This document shows positions 50,631-62,515 of a stretch of 64,000 bases of DNA, one piece after another. This stretch comes from Pseudofabraea citricarpa. Lineage: Eukaryota; Ascomycota; Leotiomycetes; Helotiales; Dermateaceae. The notes beneath the pieces are model-generated. The model was not told the origin of the DNA, ran no database searches, and saw only the letters and a program-made list of their open reading frames with translations. The stretch is taken from contig JAPWGK010000022.1 in assembly GCA_029641185.1 (NCBI GenBank), positions 1 to 64,000 on the forward strand, given 5' to 3'. Position 1 is the stretch's first letter. Each line of letters opens with the position of its first letter. Both the position numbers and the translations under genes were made by a program.

Positions 50631-53600
50631 ATGGAAGGAGAACGCGACCAGGTGGTAGTGGCAGTGACAGGGCGCGCTGGGGACCCGGTGGGGGAAGAAG
50701 ACGTCTCGAGAGGTTAGTCACTCACTATCACCCTTTCTCTCTCTCTCTCTCTTGCTTCCCTCTCATGCATGCATGACATGGCATAACATGACATCACACG
50801 GCTGCACGGGATGGCCCATACATTGCATGCTTTGTTCCAAATTCTCAGACAGCCGCTGGCACAATGGTCGAATGGCAGCATGCTTCTGCTTCTGCCTTTA
50901 CCCACTGCCGCTTAGCGAGTCTGCCTGCGTTCGTTCTCTCTCTTGCTCTCCAGCGAACGGGGGGATATCACGTGTAGAGACAGATGAATCTCTGGCTTCC
51001 GGCTCCTTTGTGGCAGTGGCTGATTTCTCATGATGCATAGGATCGCCTTTGGGAGACCAGGAAGAAGGTGGTGGTGACTCTGCAAAGCCAGACAATGCTC
51101 CTGACACAGTCGACACGCCAGCCGAAGTCACATGCTCCCCAAAAGACCAACCAAGCGATGCAGGTACTAGACAAGAATCAGTCGATGTCACATATTCTCA
51201 ACTTGCTCCCGGCGAGCCTCAGTTAATGACCCCCGTGAAGAGGAAGGTTGGTCGACCGCGGAAACAGTCTCTTCCTGTCACTCCTGCTCCCCTGCTACCA
51301 CCTGTCCTAGACTCCGATGGATCACCTTCAACTGTCCGTAGTTCTGCAAGACCACATAAGCCTCCATCCATCTTCAGTTCTACCGATGAAACACCTCCTA
51401 GAAGATCCTCTTTCTCTAAGAAAGCTAGCAGTAGCAAAATCAAAGTTGCTGGCTTTATGTCCCAAGAGGACTTGCAGCGAGAGGATGATGAGCGCCAGCG
51501 TAAAGCAGGCGTTGCAAGAGTCTACATAAACCCACCAGGATCGTCTAGAGCTGAGAATTCAACCAAGAAGATTCTGGGGCGGCCACGTACATCTTGTATA
51601 GCTGTCTTCAAATCAGATAAGCTTAAAGACCCAGAATATCTCACCAAGAACATAGGTTCCTGGACCGAAATTCAGGTGGCAATCCAGACAGAGCAGTTGC
51701 TTGAGGCCGAAGCCAAAAAGCAGGCAAAGGCAGAAGCGAAGGCTGCAGCAAAGCTTGCTGCCGGTGAGGTTAAGCCAAAACGAACATACAGTAGAAAGCC
51801 CAAACATTCCGAGCCGCCGCAAGCACCTCTGACACCAATATCACAACATGAAGTTGCGGCGGCCGCTAATCTTGAGTCTCAAGTCCCAAATGGATTCACC
51901 GCTATGCCTGGTAGTGTTAATTCTATAACGCAACCTCCCGCAATCACGCAAAGACCTAGTACCCCATTGCAGCATACTTCGTCCATTAGCACTTCACATC
52001 ACACACCTCAAAACAGCTCTCCTTTTCTACCCCACGCGATACCTGTCGTTAGTAACGTCTACCAGCGGCTCTATGGTAACGCTTTGTCTGGACAACCACG
52101 TCAATATCGCTCTCCCTTCGCTAGGCCGGTTGACATTCCTTCCTCAGCAGGAACTACCCAAGCACACTCAAACTCCTCGCACTCTGTCGAAACAACCCAC
52201 CAACCTACTAGTGTTCAGAACGAACCTTTACTGCAGCCTACTCCTGTTAATACATCAGACAGCCTTGATGCTACTGCTTCAATCAGAAATGAGATTGGAG
52301 TAACTTCATCAACACCAGCTTCCAGTGAACCGTTACCGTCAGTTGAAGGCCAAGATCTAGCACATGACACACCGAGTCCTCAGGATGCACCGCTCTTAAA
52401 TGGTATTCAGATGCAGGCACAGGATACCACGGTCTCGACTGATGGGTTAGAAGATACAGTGCATAGCACCACAACTCCTGCAGAACCGCTACCGACCAAC
52501 ATGCAAGAAGCAGCAAACAAGACACCCACACCGGACACAGATATCACTGGGCCCTCAGCAGTAGCTCAATCGACAACCAGCATGGAACTACCAGACCCCG
52601 CGACTATCACTCTCGAGCTGCCTCTTGGTGATCCCGGTCATCTTGGTCCCGAGCCATCACAACGCGGACGTGGACGTGGACGTGGACGCGGACGCCCACG
52701 AGGTCGTGGCCGTGGTCGCGGTCGTGGCTATAGTCGTGGAGCTCTGAATCCTTCAGTTCCTCATTTAACTACCCCAAATAACAGAGATCTTAATACTTCG
52801 GTTACTCCTTCGCAGTTGGCGCGATCCGATGCTTCAATGAGTCCTATTCCAAATGAGATAGGCAATTCCACTGCTTTAACACGCCGAGCCTCTATTGCGT
52901 CCTCCCCTGGTTCAACTCGAGTCACACGGTCCAGGGTTATAACGACTCCTGTTCCTCATCCACAAATAGACTCATCTAGTTCAGCTCAAGTTACGAGATC
53001 CAAGGCTTCAGTGAGCCCCGCTCCAAATCAAACACCCGATTCAACCGCATCCAACAGAAAGACTTCTGTTGCTTCTTCAACTGGTTCGGGTCGAGTTACA
53101 AGATCCGACGTTTCGATCAGCCCTGCTCCAGGCCGTGCAGGTGATTCGCGTGATACACAACCGCTAGAGAACTCAAAATCGGTAGCAGATGATATCAACA
53201 TTTCGAGTACGTCTGCAGTATCACAAGAGGCTATAATTCCAACCCCACCAGTACCGGCTTACCAATTACCATTGCAACCACGATCGGAGACCCCCGAAGG
53301 ATTTCAAGATTCCGAGTCAACAGTCAAGATTCCTCTCGTCTTAACCAAAGCACTGAGTTTTGGCGCGAATGCCACAGCGTCATATCAATCGCCATATAGA
53401 TCACCATATGCACCAGCTCTCTCTAACCAACCACAACCGGAGAAAACTACATTAGTAGTTGAGGGTGCACAAGCTGGACCAATTCGATCTGCTAGCACTC
53501 CAACGGCAGAGTCTCCAAAGATTACACTTGGCCATACATCGCAGTGCTCAACACAAGCCCACACCCATACTTTGAAATCATCTAACACTGATATGTCAGC

Positions 53601-56600
53601 AACTGCTGTTTCTCCATCTTTCAGCTTGCCTAGCTTTTTGAGAGCGAGTACACCCAAGCCTTATGCATCAATTTATGGGATGGCTAACGCATCGCCAACT
53701 ACTTATAAATCGCCATACGCATCTTCAGCTGGGCTCCCGGTATCTGCATCTACACGCGCTGATCCTGTGCTTCTAAACCCGCTTGTCAATGGTGCAAGTT
53801 CTTTTCCAATCCAGCTACAGCCCCCAGGCCAGCCTTCGAAGAATGGTGCCAATTATCCAAAGGCTAAGAGAGGCAGACCGAGAAAACAGCCAAGGCCAGA
53901 AACACCACAAACAGAAAGTAGATCAGATAATTTGCCTATAACGCCGATGCAAGCGGCAAATCAACAATTTAGTCCCAGTCAACCGATGCAAGCATATTCT
54001 GCTGCGTTCCAAGCACCACTGATGTCTACGGGACTGCCTGATTTCGTCAAACCTGTTAATACTCAACCTCCGACTAAACCTGGTGATTTCTTTGACGAGG
54101 AACATGAGCATGCTGTGCGATCAATGACTCCACAGACACCAATGTCCCACCCACGTCCAGCTTCCAGTCAACGATCATTGCCGGACCAGACTCCACTTCT
54201 CAATGGTACCACTCAACGTAGAAAGTCGTCTTTGGCCGCAGGAAACAGACGGAGAGGCTCCTCGACTGCCCCACCAGAGCAACAATTCAATGCTAACATG
54301 CTGGCAAATTTGGGGGTTGCAAATGACTCTAGCGTGCACCCTGTACCAAGCAACCCAGAACACCAGCAGAGAGAAGTCGAAGAAGACTTGATTGCTGCCG
54401 AATCAATGGAAATCACAGACGTTGCAATTCGTTTACCCAGTGTTCTCGACAAGGTTGTTGGTAATCTCGTTCTTTCGGAAGATAAATCCCAGCTACGTTT
54501 CATTGAATTGCACCCGGATCCTGTCACTCCTAGTCCTTGGACCTTATCCATAAGCGATATGTATGAGAATCCGATCACCTCAGAGTCAAGATCGAAGCGT
54601 GTTCAACTTGTTCTCTACAAAAAGACTGAAGATGGCAAAGCAAGTTACAAATTTGTCGTGGCATCCACGGTCGTAGCACAGGAAGCTGCCACCAATATGA
54701 GGAAAGAGTTGATCAAGGCGAAAATCACAGCGGATATACAACGAAGACTGAAAGAAAATATCCTGGAGCAGTCAAACAAAGTGACGGGACCTGTCGAAGT
54801 CGTGAAGAGATTCAAGTGCGATACCTGTGGTGGTTCTTGGCTGAATCGAGAGGGAGTGAAGTACCACAAAGAACATTCTAAAACCAGATGTAATCCCAAT
54901 TGGATTCCACCTCCCCCTGGAAAAGAGCGAGTCAGCCGCATTAAAAGGGGTAAGTTTCAAGATGATCGGGTTCTTGATGGCGAAAGTGCGTTCCTACAAC
55001 TTCGTCAGCAAGCCCCTCTTGTGTTGCCCAATCAAGAAACTGGAGCATGGGATCAAATCATCATCTCTGGACATGTGCCAAGACGAAATGCTCGGAAGCG
55101 ACAAAAGAGGGTGGTGATTGAAGAGGTGGCGGACTTTGATTTCTCTGACGAGGAAGACGAAGAGGAGGTACAGGTATGGGAACAGGCAACTATGCTCTTG
55201 CCCAATCCTGTGACTGGCGCATGGGACCAGCCTCAAGCCAAGCCCAAGAAGCCCTCAAGAAGAGGCGGATCAAAGAAGGCAAAGAATACAAAGCAGCGGC
55301 CAGTGAAAGCTAAGAATCGAACCCCAGATTCCGACATAGAATTGGTTGTTGATGACGAGGATTCTGGCTACGAGGAATGGCTCGAACAACAGCTTGCTTC
55401 TAAGAAGCGAAGACGTCTATCCACATCCTCTGAAGATGGGGATATCTTTATGCCGGACTTTGAAGAAAGGGATACCATACTCGACGGAAATATAAGTGGC
55501 AGTGACATGGACCTTGATGAGCCTTCAACGGGTATGAGTCTATTTCCCAAGTACGATGAAAGTTTCGCAAGTCCTCGGAGAAAGGCAGGCAGACAAAATC
55601 AGGCAAAGGCCAATTCTGGTAGGCGGAAGTATACCAGAAAGCAGCCCTTGGACTTACTGGGTACCACACCAAAGCCCAAGTACAAATGGGTAAACCCAAA
55701 AGTCAAGAATCCTATGACAGAAGAAGAGAAAGCTGCAAAGAGAGAGAGAGCCATTTTGCGACAGCAAACATGGAAGCAACCTATCACTTTTATACCCAAT
55801 CACCAAACAGGTGCATGGGACCAGCAACCAGTCATACCAGTTACTTATTCTCGGAAAGGATACTCGATCCAGCGGAAATACCGCCTTCCAGAACCCATCA
55901 CATATATGCAAGCAGAGGATTCAACTTGGTCTTTCAGACCATTTGGTCATGGTCTTCGGCCAATTTTCACCCGGCCAGGCCGTAGATCCGATGGCAGTCT
56001 CACCCTTCAAAAGCATCTAGCAAAGATTTCAGCAGGTCCACGCCCAGTTTTATACCCAGAGAGGCGGATGTTTGGTCCCGCGCCCCCTTCCAAGCTCATG
56101 CTTCGTGATGTTGCACGAGGTTATGATATTCGGGATATGTCGGTATCTGATAAGGACCCGTCAGTGGAGCCCGGAAATGCCGGTGGGTCGCGCAAACGAA
56201 AGCGTAGAACTCGAAGATCAGTAATACGAGAAGATTCGGAACTAGAAGGCGACGATGAAATTTGGTACCAAGTCAAGAGAAGACGCACGAGTCTACAAAT
56301 ATCAACAGGCGACGAAGACGTCGAGAGATCCAATGTGTTGGACCCAATCAAGATTAGCTCTTCCAGACGACTTACGAGAGGATTGAGAGCAAAAATCTCT
56401 AATGTCGCCCAAAACCTTGCCGATGTGCCCACGGCGAAGAAACTTGATCCAAGCGTTGGCAGACAGATCAATCCTGGCCTCAATTCCCTTCCCCCAAGTT
56501 TTGGACTGCTGAGTTCAGGATCGGTATCCGACCCTGACGCAATTCCTACGAGCAACTTGATCCCAGATGGACTTTCTACATTAATGGACAAGACAATCAA

Positions 56601-58701
56601 AGGTCCAGGGCAAGCTGATAACCAGTCTGAAAATTCTTCAGTGGCACAAAGCAATCATGATCAGTGGCTTGACAGGTCTTCTCGAGATGGCTCGATTACT
56701 CTCCAGGGATGGTGGCCTAGTCCTAAATGGCTCATGGAAAATAATATGCTTGCCGAATTCGCACTTCAGGATACTATCAATCAAGATATATCTTCCGTTG
56801 AAGGAAGCACATACATTGATCATCGGTCGATGAGCTTCGAATCACTTGTTGAGCTGATTTCAAATTGGGAACAGGATGTTGCGAAAGATTTCCTCCTTTC
56901 TAGCACTCTGAGTCCTGGCGCTCGCTGGGTCAACCACACCATCGATTGGCATGAGCCTTCCGACCAAAACTATAGCGATATTCGTTGGCTTGACGCAAAC
57001 TCCTTTGCCGTGGAAACTATTCCATACGCGGAGCTTGAGTCGGTCGAACAATATGTTGAGGAAAAACAAGATGAACCAGTTGAGCCACCTGCCAAACGAC
57101 AAAAGCGAGGTTATGTTCGAAAAGGCTCTAACGCAGCTCTACCAGTGCGTGATACTCAGAAACGATACAAGAATCGACATCTCACAGCCTTCGAAGCTGA
57201 TCTTGAAGGTGTCATGGAATCCACTGGAGCTGCTGCTGCTGCATTTGGCGTTTCGGTGGTTCCGTCTCCAGCTGTGCCTGCTCCTCGTCAACGAGGAAAT
57301 CATCTAGATGTAGCAATGCAACCAGAGGTCGAGACAAGATTCATTGTTGCAATTGTCATCATGCGAACTTTGATTGGTGGTCTTGAACTGCAGATTGATT
57401 GGGTGTTGATTAGCCAAGTCTTCCCAGAATTCTCAATGAACTTCTTATCTAAACACTGGAACAAGCTGCTGAAAGGCAAGTCGGCTCTGATCGATAGGCT
57501 GGGGAGAGAATTTCAAGAACCTTTCTTAAAAGCCTACGAAGCTAATGAGATACCTCCAATCGACTACGATAAACTTCAAGACTATGATTGGAACAGTCTC
57601 ATCGATTGGACAATGCAGAACGTGCAGCTGATTGTGGAACTAAAACCTCAGGACCTCCCTGCTACGAGAGAACGACTCGAAGGCATGTACGAACTGATCG
57701 AAGATGCCGAGCCCGACAAACATCATCACTATTACTCTATTTTCATGCCAACATACAAGCGTTTGGAGATAATCTCGATGTATCAGAACACACGACCCTC
57801 CCGAGTCTCACCAACGATTGATAAGGTGGATGAACGCACAGTCGCTAGATCCTGGGTTCGAGCCAGCCAGTTTACGGAAGACGCTGTATGGGATGAGGAA
57901 TATGGGCAATCCAAACTTCACGCACTTGGGGAAGATCTTACCATGGAGGCCTTGGAAGAACTTCGAGTCAACAAGGTGCTCATTCATCGAAATAGACGAC
58001 GTGAGATGCCAGGTCGACCTTACGAGCCGACAATTGGATTTTCAGAAAGTTTTCGCAAGCTTCTCGAAGAGAAACAATTTATCCAGGCTGCAAACTTCAA
58101 AACTTTCCTCGATGCCAAATTCGAGGATCCCGACGGCGAAGGCAGACGATACGGTGTGGCTGTTGATTGGATGGCAGACGAAGGATCGATCATGTGCATC
58201 ACTAATCTTCAAGCAAATGGTCGAATCATGCTCCAAGCTTCTAAGGTTCCAATGAACAAGTTCGGCTTGACAGATGGTGGATACGAAACACGGAAGCTCG
58301 AAAAGTCACGACTTCGATTTGACATGCACATTTTCCCTACAGATACATATATGTTCACATCAGAAATTTCCGAAGTTCACAGATTAGCCAAGATGACACC
58401 TCCGGTGGCGGGAGATATGGATGCTATTCCGGTTTGGTGCGATATCTATCAGAACGTGATGGAGTACATGTGGCGAAAGGTCGTTACCGCCATGCTCGGA
58501 CTTGTGAGTACCCGAAGTGGTATCGATCTTCAAGGATTGAAGCGCGAGATGTCACCGGCGATGGAAGGCTGGGAGATCATCCTGTTTCTTAAGTGGGCTG
58601 AGGATGTGGGGGCGGTTAAGAATTGTGACGAGGAAGTTGAGGGATGGGTGACGGATGAGTGGTGGTGGCTTATTGCTGGAATGGTACTCTCAGTTGGGTA
58701 A
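50631..58701 (+). CDS. TFIIIC tau138 / Tfc3 (Sfc3)-like subunit with AT-hooks
   Basis: Probably the B-box-binding subunit of RNA polymerase III factor TFIIIC, acting in the nucleus at tRNA genes. Exons 50631-50712 and 51041-58701 have a 328-bp intron between them, joined in phase, and give 2580 aa. The C-terminal ~460 residues match the Tfc3 C-terminus: IVAIVIMRTLIGGLELQIDW, a block GRIMLQASKVPMNKFGLTDG, and the closing MSPAMEGWEIILFLKWAEDV followed by a Trp-rich end. The rest is unusual. AT-hooks (GRPRK near residues 98 and 972; GRPRT near 206) and an RG/GR tract (about 569-595) lie in a long disordered N-terminal half. A Cys2-His-Cys finger (FKCDTCGG…YHKEHSKTRCNP, about 1285-1312) follows. 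Three repeats of a TGAWDQ block lie near 1361, 1419 and 1617. I do not see the winged-helix 'B-block' expected near the N-terminus. The first exon and the long intron are the least certain part of the model. Confidence 0.8.
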
Positions 58702-59620
58702 GAAACATGAGGCGTTTGCAGGTTGTATGAGTACGTACTTGGAGATGAAGATGGAAGTAAATAAGATACTAGATACCCAGGTTTTTAACTTTCCCGAGGC
58801 TCTGTTTTACTTTTTATTGTACATTAGACAAAAATATTCAATGTCACTTCGTCTCACTTGTCTTGGGTTACATGTTCAGCCTCTTAGCCCCCTAGCCGAG
58901 AATGGTATGCTTAGCGAGAAAGGGGCTCAGCGGGGCTTTCACTAACACGAATCTACTGAACGGAAAGCGCAGCCAGGAAACTTGGACGTTTCACTACCTC
59001 TCATCGATCACCTAACATCTCGGAGAGGCAACGACACTCAACTCAAGTAGGCTAATAGGCTTACGCCTAGGTAGAGAAAAAGACTCGGGTAATCGTGCAA
59101 AGAGAGGCTGACCTAGATTAAGCGATAGGTGGACTCCCAGAGGCGTCGACTAGATGCGAGGATCGGACTATTGTTTGAGTGAATTTGGAGCATGCTAGCT
59201 CTAGTAGTAGCATGTACTTTTGTCCTTGTCTCTTTTTTCCTTCTTCTTTTTTTGTCTCTTCTGGTTCTGGCTGGGCTGGCGATCTGCATTCATTCGTTCG
59301 GATTGCAAAATCGACACCAGACCAGACCGCACCAGACCAGACCAGACCAGGCCGTGAGCTTCGTGATGAGATTTTGGTTTCCTTTTTTTCTTGCCTTGGG
59401 AGTTTCCTCCTAGGTCGGCATGGAGAGGGATGGGAGACTTGGCTAGTTTTCTTATTGTCTTCTTGTCCTTCTTGTCTTTCTTTTTCCCTCTCTTCTTTCC
59501 TTCTTCTCTCTCTCTCTTTTCTCTCACGGCTGTCCTCTGGTGTTTAGGTCCTCGGTTTCTGGTTTGAGAAGGAGGGTTTTCTTCTCTTTCCCTTGTTGGC
59601 TTTGCCTCGCTTCGTTCAGC
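58702..59620. other. Intergenic; promoter of the peroxidase gene
   Basis: 3' flank of the Tfc3-like gene and promoter of the peroxidase. Contains an ACCAG pentamer repeat (about 59,315-59,350) and a T/C-rich leader. No gene is supported. Confidence 0.55.
59440..59530 (+). promoter_or_regulatory. Pyrimidine-rich leader upstream of the peroxidase
   Basis: A TTCTTGTC/CTTCTCTC run 90-180 bp before the start codon, of the kind often found at fungal transcription starts. Supported by composition and position only. Confidence 0.35.
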
Positions 59621-60868
59621 ATGATATTCTACTTCGGCCAGTCGACCTTCCTCCTCCTACCTCTTCTCCTCCTCCCACTCCCACTCACCACAACCGCCAC
59701 CGCAATCACTCCACGCTCACCACGACTCGACGACGGCTCGCCACCAGGCGAGTTAATCGGCGACCTGCTCACATCCATCACGACGCCCGTGGGGCAGCTG
59801 ATCTCGAACATCCTGATAGGCGACGAGAGCGGGCAGAGTTCGACAACACGCGCGCGACCAACTCGCTGTCCCCTCCCGCCCTCGCGACCGGACCCATGCT
59901 GCATCTGGCACGACGTCTCAGCGGCACTCACGCAGCTCTTCCTCGGCAAGCAGCAGCGCTGCAACGACCTAGCACGCGCCGCGATCCGGCTGGGATTCCA
60001 CGACGCGGGAACATGGTCGAAGAAGCTCGCAGCAAGTCAAGGGGTGTCGAACGGCGGTGCCGACGGGTCGCTGCTGCTCAACTTCGGCGAGGATCTCCGT
60101 CCTGAGAATAACGGCCTGCAGCAAATCATCGCCACGCTGCAGAACCTCCGCACCACGCGCTTCCCTACCGTCGGCGCGGCAGACCTCGTGCAGTTCGCCG
60201 CTACGCACGCGACCGTGACGTGCCCACTGGGACCACGGATCCGCTTCTTCGTCGGTCGCAGAGACGCTACGAGAGCTGCTCCGGACGGGCTGCTGCCGGG
60301 CGTCCATCAGCCGGCCGATGAGCTCCTCGCGCTCTTCAGGGATAAAACCATCTCCCCCCATGAGCTCGCCGCCCTCCTCGGCGCCCATTCGACCAGCAAG
60401 CAGTTCTTCGTAAACGAGTCCCGCGCTGGCGAGTCCCAGGACTCGACCCCCGGCGTCTGGGATGTCAGGTTCTATAATGAGACGCTCCTCCCTGAGGCCG
60501 AGGCGCCAGAGGGCGTGCTGGTCTTCCCGAGCGATGTCGTCGTGGCGCGGCATCCGGATGTTAGCGAGGAGTGGTTGAGCTTTGTGGGGGATCAGGAGCA
60601 CTGGAATGAGGTGAGTCTTTTTTCTTTTTTTCTTTTTTTTTTTTCCCCCGAGCTTTTTGAGGGATGCTCTTGAGATGAGAAATGAGATTTGTGTGTGTGT
60701 GCAAAGCTGATCCTGAGTTCGTTTGGTAATCAGGATTACGCGACCGCTTATATCAGGCTCTCCCTCCTCGGCGTCAATAATATCAACAACCTTACCGAAT
60801 GCACGGCCGTCCTCCCCCCAGCGAGGACCGAGTTCGATGGCGCTGATGTCCCGAATGCGGATCAATGA
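59621..60868 (+). CDS. Secreted class II heme peroxidase (generic type)
   Basis: Predicted extracellular heme peroxidase oxidising phenolic substrates with H2O2. Exons 59621-60610 and 60734-60868 flank a 123-bp intron (GTGAGT…CAG, phase 0); the product is 374 aa. The first ~28 residues form a signal peptide rich in Leu. Distal Arg123 and His127 lie in RLGFHDAG, a calcium-site stretch GGADGSLLL follows, and proximal His256 is in LLGAHST. The 129-residue distance between the two His equals that in lignin peroxidase. The usual Mn ligands are not conserved: positions 11 and 7 before His127 are Asp116 and Ala120, and position 6 after His256 is Phe262. The catalytic Trp position (5 before His256) is Ala251. 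It is therefore best called a generic low-redox peroxidase, not MnP, LiP or VP. The in-frame upstream extension to 59,540 is unlikely, since the ATG at 59621 heads the signal peptide. Confidence 0.9.
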
Positions 60869-62515
60869 CTCTTGGCGAAGCTGCGTGTCGCTGCGTTGCG
60901 GTTTACGTCGAGGTTGAGGTTTAAGTGGCGCTCGAGAGGACGTGGATGAGAAGTTTTTTTTTTCTTTCTTTTTTTACTTTTTGAGACAGAGAGAATGTGT
61001 GTGTATTTTTTGAAGGAGGTGGACTAGTTAGTTGGTTAGTTAAGATACCCCGGTCTTTTTTTGCTTTTTTGGCTTTTTGTTTGGGGAGAGGGAGAGAGAG
61101 AGAGGGGGGGCGGGGGGGAGGAATTTTGTAGATAGAATGAATGGGATGGTACAGGAGCGGTTGGTGTAGTAGAGGTAGAGGGTGTATATACACAAAAATA
61201 CAGTAAATATTAGAATAAGATGAGGTTCATCTTCCTCCCCTATCAAGAGATGCAAGATAGTGTTCATTTATATCTAGAAAACAAGGAATCACGATTTTGC
61301 ATATCTTCTTTATACTTTATAAGTAACCCTGCCTATTCTCTCAGATCTAAGAATTAAATACTAGCTTAACTTTCGCTGAGCTGTCTTGAAATTCGGCGCT
61401 GTCGCTTATTTCCATCGCTTATGTTTTCTCTCTCTTTTTTTCTTCGCCCTGTCGCTTTGGAGAGAGAGTAGGTCTTGTAATGCGACTTGGAAGGGTTTTT
61501 TGTTATAGTTTGAATAATGGAAGGTTTATGAGATTATGTCTGTCATTAAGCAAAAAAGTTCGACTTATTTGAGATTTAATAAAATGGGCGCTTGTGGAAC
61601 TTTTCTCTCTATACAATCACAACACGTGCTGATCGAGGGGTGCCATTACCAGGTGTAGCTCCACGTACGGAATCATGGCATTCGCTGATTCATACGAGTT
61701 GAGCTGGTGGGAGGAGGATCGTAAGGACCCGTAAGGCTATTCAGATGATATTTCACGCGAGGGAGTCAGTCACATGATGTTAGCAAGACTTTCTTCTAGC
61801 TGGTTGGGGCCAAGAATTCACGAAGGGGACTTGCTATCATAATGATGCTTAGAGATTCATTTGTGGAAGATATTTTAGCAGGCTTAGGATTTGTACTAAA
61901 GAGTAGATTTGTCTGCTGGAACATATTGTATATTGATAGATGTCAGCTAATTAGGTACGACTTGGGTATCTTGCTTACGGGAAGATTTCGCCGCTCTACT
62001 ACATGTTGATGTTTTGAAGATTTAATGGTATATGCCAGTAATAGTCGATCAAGATCCTGTCTATCTATCCTCTTGCTTCTTAAGAGATTCGATAAGTGTG
62101 TGTCTGTGTGTGTGTGCAGTCTTTCTTGGAGAGCTAGCTTTATTGCGGGTTAATATTATAGCAGAGTAGCTAGCATCGACTTATGTTAAAGTCTAAATAT
62201 TATCTGCTGTGGTTTAGTAGCGCTCTTTTTCTTTTCTTTCCCTTTCTTTTTGTATGCAGAGTATTTTCCGAGCTGATAAACTACCGAAGCATACCTATAC
62301 TGCCATAAGAGTTCTCAGACTATACTTTAAACTCATATTAGAACGTCGCTTCTGTTGCCTCAACTTCCCACTATGACGAGGAAGAAAGACCAAGTTGAAT
62401 GATATCGGCATATCAACTATAAAAAAGTCCTTTCACAATCACGAAGGCCCATCCAAGATATCAAGTGGTAGTACATCATTTATTTATTTTATTACTTCTA
62501 TCTCATCATACATCA
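60869..62515. other. Convergent intergenic region; no gene seen
   Basis: Between the 3' ends of the peroxidase (+) and the FAD oxidase (-). It is AT-richer than the genes, with T-rich and GA-rich runs near 60,955 and 61,085 and a short GT repeat near 62,100. No frame of substance. Confidence 0.6.

Noticed and set aside
57845..57865. tRNA B-box-like sequence GGGTTCGAGCC
   Set aside because: It lies inside the Tfc3-like coding exon and has no matching A box or cloverleaf.
51041..58701. Chromatin remodeller or HMG-type protein, because of AT-hooks and RG tract
   Set aside because: No ATPase, SNF2 or HMG domain; the C-terminus matches Tfc3.
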